Assembly: GCA_002749205.1 (NCBI GenBank)
Contig: PDOP01000034.1
Span: 21,919-85,918 of the forward strand
Direction: 5' to 3'
DNA: 64,000 bases
Origin: Treponema sp.
GTDB lineage: Bacteria; Spirochaetota; Spirochaetia; Treponematales; Treponemataceae
Under the pieces are notes generated by a model. The model did not search any database. It was given only the letters and a program-made list of their open reading frames with translations, and was not told the DNA's origin. Position 1 is the first letter of the stretch, and each line of letters begins with the position of its first letter. The position numbers and the translations under genes are program-made. Of this stretch, positions 7,815-15,441 are shown piece by piece.

Positions 7815-9338
7815 TTACTGAGCGCTTCGCTCCGTTCGGGAAAAAACTTCTGCACATTCATCAGTTCCTGAACCAAACCAAGTTGTATCTCTCAATACTG
7901 CATTTTCCGCACGAGCTTTTTCAACTTCACTTTTCTTCACTAAATACCCCGTAACGCGAATTAAATCAGTGTTTTTTAAGTAGGTTGTTATATACCTATA
8001 ACCTGAAACAAAAGCCCCTTTGATAATATCCAATACAGCATCAGGATGTTCCAATGAAGTTTGGTCGAAGGCAAATAAATCACCTGTTCCTGAAGGGAAA
8101 TACTGATGAAACGGAGCAGATTGTTTAAGATGATCAATAAGCGGCGGCTCTTCTCCTACTCTAATACGATGAGCAGGTGTGTTTACCTTATCTTCATCAT
8201 TAATGCTGGCACCAACTTGTGCATGCAATAAATAATGATGATTAGTTCTACCTGCATGTGGTGCATAATGTGCTTCAACTTCCTTTTGAAGCTTCTGCAT
8301 AATTATATGTCCAATTTCATCTCCTCGCTTAGACTTTCCGAAAGTTTCATTTATGCCTTCAATCTCAAGCAAACGATTTACGGCATCGGCAAGCCCAACA
8401 ATAGCAAACATTCCCGTAAAGTTATCTTTTTCAATAAAACCTTCTTTTGCTAAAAAGTTAGTTTCAAAGAATTGAGATTTTTCAACAATATAAGCAATTC
8501 TCTTATCCATAATTGAAAGCATTAATCTTGAAATTTTTGTTAAAAGAATATCAACAAAGTGACTTGTAGATTCAGCTTCTTTAACAATGGTTCCAAGTCT
8601 AAGTCTTGAAAGTGTATAAGCACCACCTGCAGTCGGCAAGGCATTATAGCAACTACACATAGCATAACTGCCTAAATCCTTAGTGTAATAAGCATCATTT
8701 GCAAAAGACGGCTTTGAAACTCGTAAGCAAGCATCAACAGCTAATTCTGCAAATTCATCAGAAGTTTTTGTAGGATCATATTTAATGCTCATATTCGGGG
8801 TAGGATTTTCCAGTTCAATAACAGCTTTTAAAATGAGTCGACCGGCCTTTGTATCATAAGGACCAATATCCGCATGACAAAACGAATCGGTGATTGTTTT
8901 ATCAATGTGATTTAAAAATCTTTTAATCTTAATATAATCGTCTTTTTCATTTGTAATAAAGGGTTCTAACAATGTATCCAAATGACCAATAAACACAGGA
9001 AATGATGTAATTGACGGAACATGAGAATAAATAATAAGCAAACCGTCAAGACATTCATCAAGATTTTTAGGAGCCGGCAAATCTAAAAACTTACAACCTT
9101 TTTTTACATAAACAGAATAATCGGGAAGAATGTATCTTGGGCGATAAACAGCATAACCTTCATTTAAATCACAAATCATACTATTTTCAACATATTTCCA
9201 TTCTTCTTCAGTATAGCCCAATAAATCCACAGGAGAAAATATGCGCTCTGCGGCATTAGCCAAATTATACAGCTTCTGCTGATAAGTCAGCATTGGACTT
9301 GTAACAATCTCTATAAAATTTTCTTTTTCTGAACGCAT
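7815..9338 (-). CDS. yjjI: YjjI-family glycyl radical enzyme
   Basis: A 507-residue protein, shorter than pyruvate formate-lyase or NrdD and close to E. coli YjjI. The glycyl radical site is RVTGY at 461-465, making Gly464 the predicted radical position. A candidate active-site cysteine pair is MCSC at 227-230. The partner activase follows directly. In E. coli, yjjI-yjjW sits next to the deoCABD nucleoside-breakdown genes. Here the pair lies inside a nucleoside-uptake operon, which supports a role in nucleoside or pentose-phosphate breakdown. The reaction cannot be read from the sequence, and NrdD is less likely on length and motif. An AGGAGG RBS precedes the ATG. Confidence 0.85.
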   Translation of the reverse strand: MRSEKENFIEIVTSPMLTYQQKLYNLANAAERIFSPVDLLGYTEEEWKYVENSMICDLNEGYAVYRPRYILPDYSVYVKKGCKFLDLPAPKNLDECLDGLLIIYSHVPSITSFPVFIGHLDTLLEPFITNEKDDYIKIKRFLNHIDKTITDSFCHADIGPYDTKAGRLILKAVIELENPTPNMSIKYDPTKTSDEFAELAVDACLRVSKPSFANDAYYTKDLGSYAMCSCYNALPTAGGAYTLSRLRLGTIVKEAESTSHFVDILLTKISRLMLSIMDKRIAYIVEKSQFFETNFLAKEGFIEKDNFTGMFAIVGLADAVNRLLEIEGINETFGKSKRGDEIGHIIMQKLQKEVEAHYAPHAGRTNHHYLLHAQVGASINDEDKVNTPAHRIRVGEEPPLIDHLKQSAPFHQYFPSGTGDLFAFDQTSLEHPDAVLDIIKGAFVSGYRYITTYLKNTDLIRVTGYLVKKSEVEKARAENAVLRDTTWFGSGTDECAEVFSRTERSAQ

Positions 9339-9362
9339 ATTTTACCTCCTACGATAAATGTC

Positions 9363-9388
9363 GAGCCAAACAAGTACTGATTTGGCCC
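9363..9388 (-). promoter_or_regulatory. Intra-operon hairpin after pnrA
   Basis: On the minus strand GGGCCAAA (9381-9388) pairs with TTTGGCTC (9363-9370) around a 10-base loop, between the pnrA stop codon and yjjI. There is no U-run behind it, so it is more likely an mRNA 3' stabiliser or partial terminator. Either would leave the receptor more abundant than the downstream enzymes. Confidence 0.5.
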
Positions 9389-9403
9389 GAAGTAATTAAC
9401 TGA

Positions 9404-10465
9404 TTATTTTTCAAGTCTTGGTGGAAGAGATCTAACTGTTAATTCCCCTGACTTTATTTTATCCTTATATTCTTCAACTAACTTTATTGCACCGGCAGAC
9501 ATATTTGGATTATTTTCAGGTAAGCCTACACCATTATTTGCAATATTGAATTCAATAATTTTTCCACCGGGGAATTTACCTTCATATTCAAGTCGGCAAA
9601 CATCTTCAGCGGCAACATCAACTCTCTTCATCATTGAAGTCAGCATAACAGATTTACCGTCTTCATAAATTCCGTCTTCATACTGATCACGGTCAACACC
9701 AATTACCCAAACATCTTGACCATTTTTTCGGCGATCTTTTGCTTCCTTAATAAGACCGTTTCCGGCGCCTCCTGCAGCATGATAAATTACATAAGCCCCT
9801 GCATCATACATCTTACTTGCCAAAGACTGTCCCTTACCTGCATCGGAAAAATCACCAACATAGTCTACTTTTACTTCAATGCCGGGATCTACAGTCTTAA
9901 CACCATGCTCAAAACCTGCTTCAAAATTGTGAATTAAGCCGAAGTCTCCACCGCCGATAAAACCAACAGCATTTTTTCCGGCTTCTTTAGCCGCTTGAGC
10001 AGCGGCAACACCTGCCAGGAATGAGCCTTGATTTGCAGCAAATATAGCACTTACAACATTGTCCCTTTCACCAACAACCATGTCTATAATCAAGAAATGA
10101 GTGTCAGGAAAGTTTGCCGAAACTTCAGAAATTGCTTTTTCAAACAAAAAACCTGCAGCTACTATAATATCGTGCTCATCTTCAGCAAAAGTTGAAAGAT
10201 TAGGAATGTAGTCAGCATCTGAATTCGACTGAGCATAAACAGTCTCTGCACCCAACTCTTTACCTGCGCGAAGAATACCTTCCCATGTTCCCTGATTAAA
10301 AGAACGGTCGTCAATACCGCCTGTATCAGTAACAAGAGCAAATGTAACCTTGCTTTTTTTCTCATCACCGGCAGAGGCTTCAACCTTTCCGTCTTCATTT
10401 TTGGAACAGCTGAACATCATAAATAAAGATGCAGCAACAATCAACACTAATAGCTTTTTTCTCAT
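9404..10465 (-). CDS. pnrA: BMP-family purine nucleoside-binding lipoprotein (PnrA/TmpC)
   Basis: A 353-residue periplasmic receptor. The signal peptide ends in the lipobox FMMFSC, so Cys20 is the lipidated residue. The mature protein begins the ligand fold with VTFALVTDTGGIDDRSFNQGTW, and the stretch GQDVWVIGVDRDQYEDG is characteristic of treponemal PnrA (T. pallidum TmpC), which binds purine nucleosides. It is the first gene of the operon that also encodes the ABC ATPase and permeases, yjjI/yjjW, and psuK/psuG. A strong RBS (AAGGGGAAAGG) precedes the ATG, and the promoter carries a palindromic operator. Whether the ligand is a purine nucleoside or pseudouridine is open. Confidence 0.92.
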   Translation of the reverse strand: MRKKLLVLIVAASLFMMFSCSKNEDGKVEASAGDEKKSKVTFALVTDTGGIDDRSFNQGTWEGILRAGKELGAETVYAQSNSDADYIPNLSTFAEDEHDIIVAAGFLFEKAISEVSANFPDTHFLIIDMVVGERDNVVSAIFAANQGSFLAGVAAAQAAKEAGKNAVGFIGGGDFGLIHNFEAGFEHGVKTVDPGIEVKVDYVGDFSDAGKGQSLASKMYDAGAYVIYHAAGGAGNGLIKEAKDRRKNGQDVWVIGVDRDQYEDGIYEDGKSVMLTSMMKRVDVAAEDVCRLEYEGKFPGGKIIEFNIANNGVGLPENNPNMSAGAIKLVEEYKDKIKSGELTVRSLPPRLEK

Positions 10466-10515
10466 AGCCTTTCCCCTTTGTGCGACATTAAAATCGCATT
10501 TTATTTAACATAATG

Positions 10516-10544
10516 ATTATACTAAATTTTAGTATAAAAAACAA
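10516..10544 (-). promoter_or_regulatory. pnrA operon promoter with palindromic operator
   Basis: On the minus strand TTGTTT (10539-10544) and TATAAT (10516-10521) are 17 bases apart. The spacer and -10 box coincide with a perfect inverted repeat: arms TTATACTAAA and TTTAGTATAA flank one central base (10517-10537). A repressor bound there would block RNA polymerase. The regulator is not in the window; a nucleoside-responsive repressor is the obvious guess. Confidence 0.65.
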
Positions 10545-10599
10545 GACCAAAAATTAAAAGCCTTTTAAATAATTTTATGCAACCTATATTTTTAATAAA

Positions 10600-11040
10600 T
10601 TAAGCAAAAAAAACAGCAAGGGAATATCATAATAAAAAAAATGCAGTGCTTCCATTAAAACATTCCCTTGCTTGCAACCCGCTCGCTTGCATAACCTTTT
10701 GCCCTTTACTGATTATTAAAATCACCGTTTCTCCCTCCACTCGAAAGGCTTTTTTTCTTATATTAAACGGGCAAAAGTGTAGACTGCGCTCGCAATATCA
10801 TACTAACGCTTTAGCATTACATGCCGGTTTTCCGTAATACTTCCCGCATATAACAACCGATTTTTTTCTTCTATGTAATTCTAAAAAAATAACACCGCAA
10901 GTTTTGTACAAAGTTGTAATATTACTTGCAATTTAGCACCGCAAGTTTTGCCAAAGGCAAAACTTGACAGAGAAAAAACAACGAATGTTGTTTTTTCTCA
11001 TAAGTTCTCCGACCCGAAGCGACAGCGAAGGGATACGCCC
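10600..11040. repeat. Structured intergenic repeat, copy B (long form)
   Basis: This occupies most of the 583-bp gap between the pnrA promoter and the iron-importer 3' end. It contains a hairpin CAAGGGAATAT / ACATTCCCTTG, the large stem CTTTTGCCC (10696-10704) / GGGCAAAAG (10769-10777), an 11-bp hairpin (10942-10966), a 13-bp hairpin with tetraloop GAAT (GAGAAAAAACAAC at 10970-10982 with its complement at 10987-10999), and the tail GCGACAGCGAAGGGATACGCCC. From 10672 on it is nearly identical to the copy at 19887-20253. Short ORFs inside have no credible start or family. Confidence 0.8.
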
Positions 11041-11048
11041 TAAAAAAA

Positions 11049-11828
11049 TTACAAATCAAAATCAATACAGACAGGTTTATCGTTTTTTTCATTAATTATA
11101 ATTTGTGCATCAACGCTATACATTTGCTTTACGGTTTCTACTGTAACAGCTTTTTTAGGCTCATCGTAAATAATTACCTTTCCGTTTTTTAGTCCGATTA
11201 TATAATCACTGTATTTACAAGCAAGATTAATATCGTGCAAAACCATAATTATTGTTTTATTGGACTGTCTATTAAGTTTTTTAAGAATTTCCAAAACCTC
11301 AATTTGAAAACTCAAATCAAGATATGTCGTAGGCTCATCTAGCAATATTGTATCACTGTCTTGTGCAAAGGCCAAAGCAACCCAAGCCCGTTGCCTCTGT
11401 CCGCCTGACAGCGAGCCTATTTCTCTATCGCGAAAATCAATTAAATTTGTCTCTTTTAATGCAAGTTCTATTTTATGTTGGTCTTCACTATTTAAAATAC
11501 CGAAACCGTTTTTATGAGGAAAACGACCGTAGCTTACAAGTTCTTCTACCGTTAAAGAAAGTGGTGCAGACGGAGACTGAGGCAACAAAGCAAGCTCCTT
11601 GGCGACCTCTTTTGTATTTGAAGAAAAAACATTTTTATCCGATATATAAATTTCACCTTTTTGTGGTTTAAGTATTCTTGCAATTGACATTAATAGCGTA
11701 GACTTACCACAACCGTTAGCACCAATAATCGAGGTTACTTTATTTTTTTTCAGTTTTAAATCAAAACCATTAAAGATAATATTTTTTTCATAGCCGAGTG
11801 TAATGTTTTCAATTTTTATGCCGGACAA
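11049..11828 (-). CDS. Iron/siderophore-type ABC transporter ATPase
   Basis: A 259-residue cytoplasmic ATPase of the FepC/FecE/BtuD class. Walker A GANGCGKS is at 36-43, the Q-loop glutamine in LLPQSPSAPLS near 84, signature LSGGQRQRAW at 140-149, Walker B ILLDEPTTYLD at 161-171, and the switch histidine in VLHDINLA. It closes a four-gene operon (binding protein, two permeases, ATPase) and overlaps the preceding permease gene by 13 bases. The cargo class is iron-siderophore, haem or cobalamin. The iron-type operator upstream of the operon favours iron. Confidence 0.88.
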   Translation of the reverse strand: MSGIKIENITLGYEKNIIFNGFDLKLKKNKVTSIIGANGCGKSTLLMSIARILKPQKGEIYISDKNVFSSNTKEVAKELALLPQSPSAPLSLTVEELVSYGRFPHKNGFGILNSEDQHKIELALKETNLIDFRDREIGSLSGGQRQRAWVALAFAQDSDTILLDEPTTYLDLSFQIEVLEILKKLNRQSNKTIIMVLHDINLACKYSDYIIGLKNGKVIIYDEPKKAVTVETVKQMYSVDAQIIINEKNDKPVCIDFDL

Positions 11829-12826
11829 ACTTTACCTCCTTTTATTAGCAAATAGATAAAATACGGAATGCTGATTATTGTTATGATAATTCCGGTTGGA
11901 ATACCAAATAAAAACGGAATTATCGCAATTAAAAAATTAGCACTCACTATAAGTAAAGCTCCAATAAATGCCGAAACCAAAATCGAAAAATAATGATTAT
12001 ACCCGACAATTTTTTTTGCAATATGAGGAGCAATTAAACCAATGAAAAAAAATTGTCCGCCAAAAGCAACACTGGCAGATGAAAGAGCAACTGCAGAAAA
12101 ACTGAAGAAAATAAATTCTTTATTAAAATTAACTCCAATTCCGGTAGAAACAACAGAGCCTAAATTCATAGCATTTAAAAACCTTGATTTATAATAAACT
12201 ATTAAAATAAAAAACAAATTCCAAATTGCTATTATCATTATGTACATCCAATCCGAAGCCCATAATTGACCTGCAGACCATTTTGCCATAAATTCCAACT
12301 TATATTTATCTAAACTTAAAACCAAAGCTATTTGCAAAGCACTAAAAAAAGAGCTTAAAGCTATTCCCGTTAAAATAAGTTTTGTTCCATTTAATATATT
12401 ATTCTTTCTGTAGTTTGCAATAAAAATAACCAATGCCGAAATCAAACCTCCGATAAATGCAAATACCGGAAATAAAAAACTGTTTACATTGTTCAGCGGA
12501 AAAAGAAGCAAAAACAAAAGCACGAAAAAACCGGTTCCACTGCTTATTCCAAGCGTTCCGGGACTACTCATATCATTTTTTAAAATCGACTGAAAAACTA
12601 AACCGCTGACTCCCATACCGCTACCTACGATAATTGAAAGAAACATTTTGTTTAAACGATAATTCCTGTAAAAATTAAGCTCCCGATTTCTACCGTACCC
12701 AACCATCAATTGCAAACATTTATAAAAGCTGTAATTAAGTTGACCAAAACAAGTACTTAAAATCGATACAACAAATAAAATAATTAAAAGTGCCAAAACG
12801 ATATACAGTTTATTTTTATTACTCAT
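11816..12826 (-). CDS. FecCD-family ABC permease, second subunit
   Basis: A 336-residue membrane protein with about ten helices, the FecCD fold of siderophore and cobalamin importers. SGLVFQSILKNDMSSPGTLGISSGTGFF is the family's signature region, and FFIGLIAPHIAKKIVG is the ATPase-contact loop. I chose the ATG at 12826 (MSNKNKLYIV), eight bases after the previous stop. A longer reading from a TTG at 12871 would overlap the previous gene by 37 bases and add a non-hydrophobic extension. Neither start has a strong RBS. It pairs with the permease encoded upstream. Confidence 0.85.
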   Translation of the reverse strand: MSNKNKLYIVLALLIILFVVSILSTCFGQLNYSFYKCLQLMVGYGRNRELNFYRNYRLNKMFLSIIVGSGMGVSGLVFQSILKNDMSSPGTLGISSGTGFFVLLFLLLFPLNNVNSFLFPVFAFIGGLISALVIFIANYRKNNILNGTKLILTGIALSSFFSALQIALVLSLDKYKLEFMAKWSAGQLWASDWMYIMIIAIWNLFFILIVYYKSRFLNAMNLGSVVSTGIGVNFNKEFIFFSFSAVALSSASVAFGGQFFFIGLIAPHIAKKIVGYNHYFSILVSAFIGALLIVSANFLIAIIPFLFGIPTGIIITIISIPYFIYLLIKGGKVCPA

Positions 12827-12834
12827 GCCAAATA

Positions 12835-13854
12835 TCACATCATAGAAGAAGCTTTTTGTCTGCTCACCCAAATTAAAACAGGTACACCAATTAAGCTGAT
12901 AATTACACCAATAGGGATTTCCGATGGTCTTAAGATAATGCGTGCAAAAAAATCACAAACAACCACTAAGACACTTCCCATAAGCATTGCTGTCGGAAGT
13001 ATGTACCTGTAATCGGTGCCAACCATTCTTCTGACTAAATGCGGCACAATTAAACCAATATAAGCAACCGGTCCAATTAAAATTACGCTTATAGAAGTAA
13101 GTACCAAAACTATAATTAAAACAATAAAACCTATTTGACTTACTTTCACACCTAAGCTAATTGCTACATCGTTGCCCAGGTTGAGTATAGTAAGCTGTTT
13201 ACTGATTGCAATTGAAAAAAGCGAAAAAACAATAAAAACAGGAATTGCCAAAGCAAGAATACTCCAGTTTGCATTTGCTAAACTACCGGCATTATAATAA
13301 GCCATTTTTTGAAAGAGTTTTCCTTTGATGATAAATATCATTGTCAAAGAAGAAAACAACATAGAAACGCTCATTCCTGCCAAAACCAATCGCTCTTTTT
13401 GAAAAGTACTTTTCCCCATAAAGCTGATTCCTATTACCAATACAGTACTTAAAAAAGAGCCTAAAGAAGTAAGTGCGAACATCTGCAAACGACCAATAGC
13501 AGGCAAGAACATTGCAATAAGTACAATTGCAAATGAAGCACCGGAAGAAATTCCTAAAAGTCCTGCATCGGCAAGAGGATTATTTGTAGAGCCTTGCATA
13601 ATTGACCCTGTCAATGCCAAAGAAGCTCCGACTATTATTCCTGCAAAGTAACGAGCCAATCGACTGTCTCTGATGTAAATACATTCGGTTATCTGCGCAT
13701 CATAGGCAAAAAGAGCCTTTATCACTAATTTAAAGCTAATTTCTTTTGCTCCAAAAGAAACATATACAAACGCAAAGCCAAAAAGCAATAAAATTCCTGT
13801 AAATAAAAATACTGCAAGACTTTTTGGCTTTGCAAGAAAATGAGTCTTAGACAT
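12835..13854 (-). CDS. FecCD-family ABC permease, first subunit
   Basis: A 339-residue inner-membrane permease with ten predicted helices. The signature GSIMQGSTNNPLADAGLLGISSGASFA and the cytoplasmic loop YIGLIVPHLVRRMVG, which docks onto the ATPase, are typical of FecCD/FepD/BtuC subunits. It lies nine bases after the binding-protein gene. Two distinct permease genes mean a heterodimeric channel. Substrate is probably a ferric siderophore or haem, by operon context. Confidence 0.87.
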   Translation of the reverse strand: MSKTHFLAKPKSLAVFLFTGILLLFGFAFVYVSFGAKEISFKLVIKALFAYDAQITECIYIRDSRLARYFAGIIVGASLALTGSIMQGSTNNPLADAGLLGISSGASFAIVLIAMFLPAIGRLQMFALTSLGSFLSTVLVIGISFMGKSTFQKERLVLAGMSVSMLFSSLTMIFIIKGKLFQKMAYYNAGSLANANWSILALAIPVFIVFSLFSIAISKQLTILNLGNDVAISLGVKVSQIGFIVLIIVLVLTSISVILIGPVAYIGLIVPHLVRRMVGTDYRYILPTAMLMGSVLVVVCDFFARIILRPSEIPIGVIISLIGVPVLIWVSRQKASSMM

Positions 13855-13863
13855 CGTAAAAAT

Positions 13864-15048
13864 TTATTCTTTTAAAAGAGAGTCAACGATAATGTTTGCC
13901 TGTTCTTCTAAATATAGAGGGCTTTTATCTACAAGTAATACCATATCTACCGGAAATACTTTCTTATTTTTATAAGTTTTTGTATTTGAAAAAATAGGAT
14001 CGCTGTGTAACTGTTCGGGATAAGCACCTGACATACCAAGCAAGAAAAAACAGTCACCAATATAGTCAACGGCTATTTCCATAGGCCCCATAAAGGCGTG
14101 TTTTGGAGGCATTTCAGTTTCTTTGCCCATTCCATAATCAACAAGTAATTCTTTGCCAAACTTTTTCTGTGGTGTTAAACCCAATTTATCAAACATAATG
14201 ACATTGATATAAAAATCAGTATAACCACTAATCATAAAACCGTTCATTTGAGGAATATATGAGCCTTGAGAAATTGTATTATTTGCAATATCAAAACCAC
14301 CGTCAATCAATCGTTGCTTAATTTTGGCAATTTTTTTCTCTTGCGAATCAATTTTTTGCTTGATTTCATTTTTATCAATATCGAAAATATTGCAAAAACC
14401 TTCCAGCCGTTTTAAACTGTCAGGCTCTTCAATATCATAAGGGGCAACAAGAGCAATGTCTTTAAGTTTTTCGATGTTTTCAATAGCCATTCTTTTATTA
14501 TAAATAATAAGGTCAGGATTATATTTTGCAATTTCTTCTACATCAAAAGGTTGTGTCTCTTTTAATTCCGAAATGCCTTTAAAAATTTCAGAAAATTTTC
14601 CTGCAGAATAAAAATTCATTCCGGCAACAGGTTTAATACCCAAAAATACCAAGTCCGAAGTTCCGGCTATTGTTACAACTCTTTTAGGTTTAATAGGGAC
14701 TTCAATTTTATCTCCATTAACTGAAACAATCTCCTTGCTGTAAGGTAAGACCGTAAAAAAAATCTCTTTTTCAAGTACATTATCACTGACTTCTTTTACG
14801 GTTAAAATTCCTTCACCGGCTTTTGCTCCGATAATTTTTAAGCCGTCAATTTTTAACAAATCCGCCGGTTCACAACTTAACTCAAATTTGGCATCGTCTA
14901 AACCTTTAACCGAATAAGTTAAAACCTTCTCTGATTTTTCAAGGATTTCAAATTCCTTGACATCTCCTGATATGCTCTTTTTAGCGCAACCAATAAAACA
15001 CAGACTAACAAGAGCCGTGAAAAAGAAAATCTTATTTATTTTTCTCAT
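13864..15048 (-). CDS. ABC substrate-binding lipoprotein with N-terminal Ig-like domain
   Basis: A 394-residue lipoprotein; the lipobox LCFIGC puts the lipidated cysteine at residue 21. I start at the ATG at 15048, which has AAGGA seven bases upstream, not at the ATG 18 bases earlier. Residues 25-95 look like a small beta-rich, Ig-like (BIG2-type) module (LTYSVKGLDDAKFELSCEP, then AKAGEGILTVK). From about 100 on is the periplasmic-binding fold of FepB/BtuF proteins (PKRVVTIAGTSDLVFLGIKPVAGMN). Such receptors usually lack the first domain. It is the first gene of the iron-type importer operon. Ligand unknown. Confidence 0.8.
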   Translation of the reverse strand: MRKINKIFFFTALVSLCFIGCAKKSISGDVKEFEILEKSEKVLTYSVKGLDDAKFELSCEPADLLKIDGLKIIGAKAGEGILTVKEVSDNVLEKEIFFTVLPYSKEIVSVNGDKIEVPIKPKRVVTIAGTSDLVFLGIKPVAGMNFYSAGKFSEIFKGISELKETQPFDVEEIAKYNPDLIIYNKRMAIENIEKLKDIALVAPYDIEEPDSLKRLEGFCNIFDIDKNEIKQKIDSQEKKIAKIKQRLIDGGFDIANNTISQGSYIPQMNGFMISGYTDFYINVIMFDKLGLTPQKKFGKELLVDYGMGKETEMPPKHAFMGPMEIAVDYIGDCFFLLGMSGAYPEQLHSDPIFSNTKTYKNKKVFPVDMVLLVDKSPLYLEEQANIIVDSLLKE

Positions 15049-15073
15049 AAATACATCCTTTGTCATTTGAATT

Positions 15074-15091
15074 TGTTAAGTATACTTAACA
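15074..15091. promoter_or_regulatory. Perfect 18-bp palindromic operator (DtxR/TroR- or Fur-like)
   Basis: TGTTAAGTATACTTAACA is fully self-complementary and lies between the promoter and the start of the ABC binding-protein gene, at about +6 to +23. Its form resembles metal-repressor operators. Treponemes use the DtxR-family regulator TroR, so iron- or manganese-dependent repression is likely but unproven. Confidence 0.65.
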
Positions 15092-15103
15092 TTTGACCAA
15101 AGC

Positions 15104-15132
15104 AGTGTATTATTATTTAAAAAAAAAGTCAA
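15104..15132 (-). promoter_or_regulatory. Promoter of the iron-type importer operon
   Basis: On the minus strand TTGACT (15127-15132) and TACACT (15104-15109) are separated by 17 bases. The palindromic operator lies immediately downstream of the predicted transcription start. Confidence 0.55.
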
Positions 15133-15180
15133 GTCATTTACTTTAAATTTCAAATAAAGTAATCCGGTAAAAATGCAAAC

Positions 15181-15382
15181 TATGAGAAAAAACAACATTC
15201 TTTTGAATGTTGTTTTTTCTCATATGCGCAAGGAATGCGTAGGATTGCAAGCGGTTTTATTAAAAAACCGTTTGCAAAATAAAACTTAAGGCGTTAATTA
15301 TAAGCCGCAAGTTTTAGTCGGAGGCGACAGCCGTAGTCCGTAGCTCTCCGACCCGTAGCGACAGCGAAGGGATGCGCCCTTA
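15181..15382. repeat. Structured intergenic repeat, copy D (tail modules only)
   Basis: It lies in the 390-bp gap between the importer promoter and the YeeE/YedE gene's 3' end. Module 1 is a perfect 20-bp hairpin (15181-15200 / 15205-15224, loop TTTT) related in sequence to the 13-bp hairpin of copies B and C. Module 2 is a stem near 15246-15274 (TTGCAAGCGGTTT). Module 3 is a stem with the loop GTTAATTATA (15293-15302). It ends in the shared tail GCGACAGCGAAGGGATGCGCCC. The large CTTTTGCCC stem of the other copies is missing. Confidence 0.7.
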
Positions 15383-15441
15383 AAAAAAATTTAATAAAAA
15401 ATATTTAATTAAAACCATTCCCCTTATCGCTTGTCATTATT

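Noticed and set aside
7815..9338. Anaerobic ribonucleotide reductase NrdD
   Set aside because: Too short (507 residues), no ATP-cone domain, and the glycyl motif RVTGY near the end plus size fit YjjI better.
10646..10837. A 63-codon plus-strand ORF in repeat B
   Set aside because: It consists of repeat sequence; the frame is not kept in copies A and C.
12826..12871. TTG start for the second FecCD permease, adding 15 residues
   Set aside because: It would overlap the upstream gene by 37 bases, has no RBS and adds a polar stretch before the first helix.
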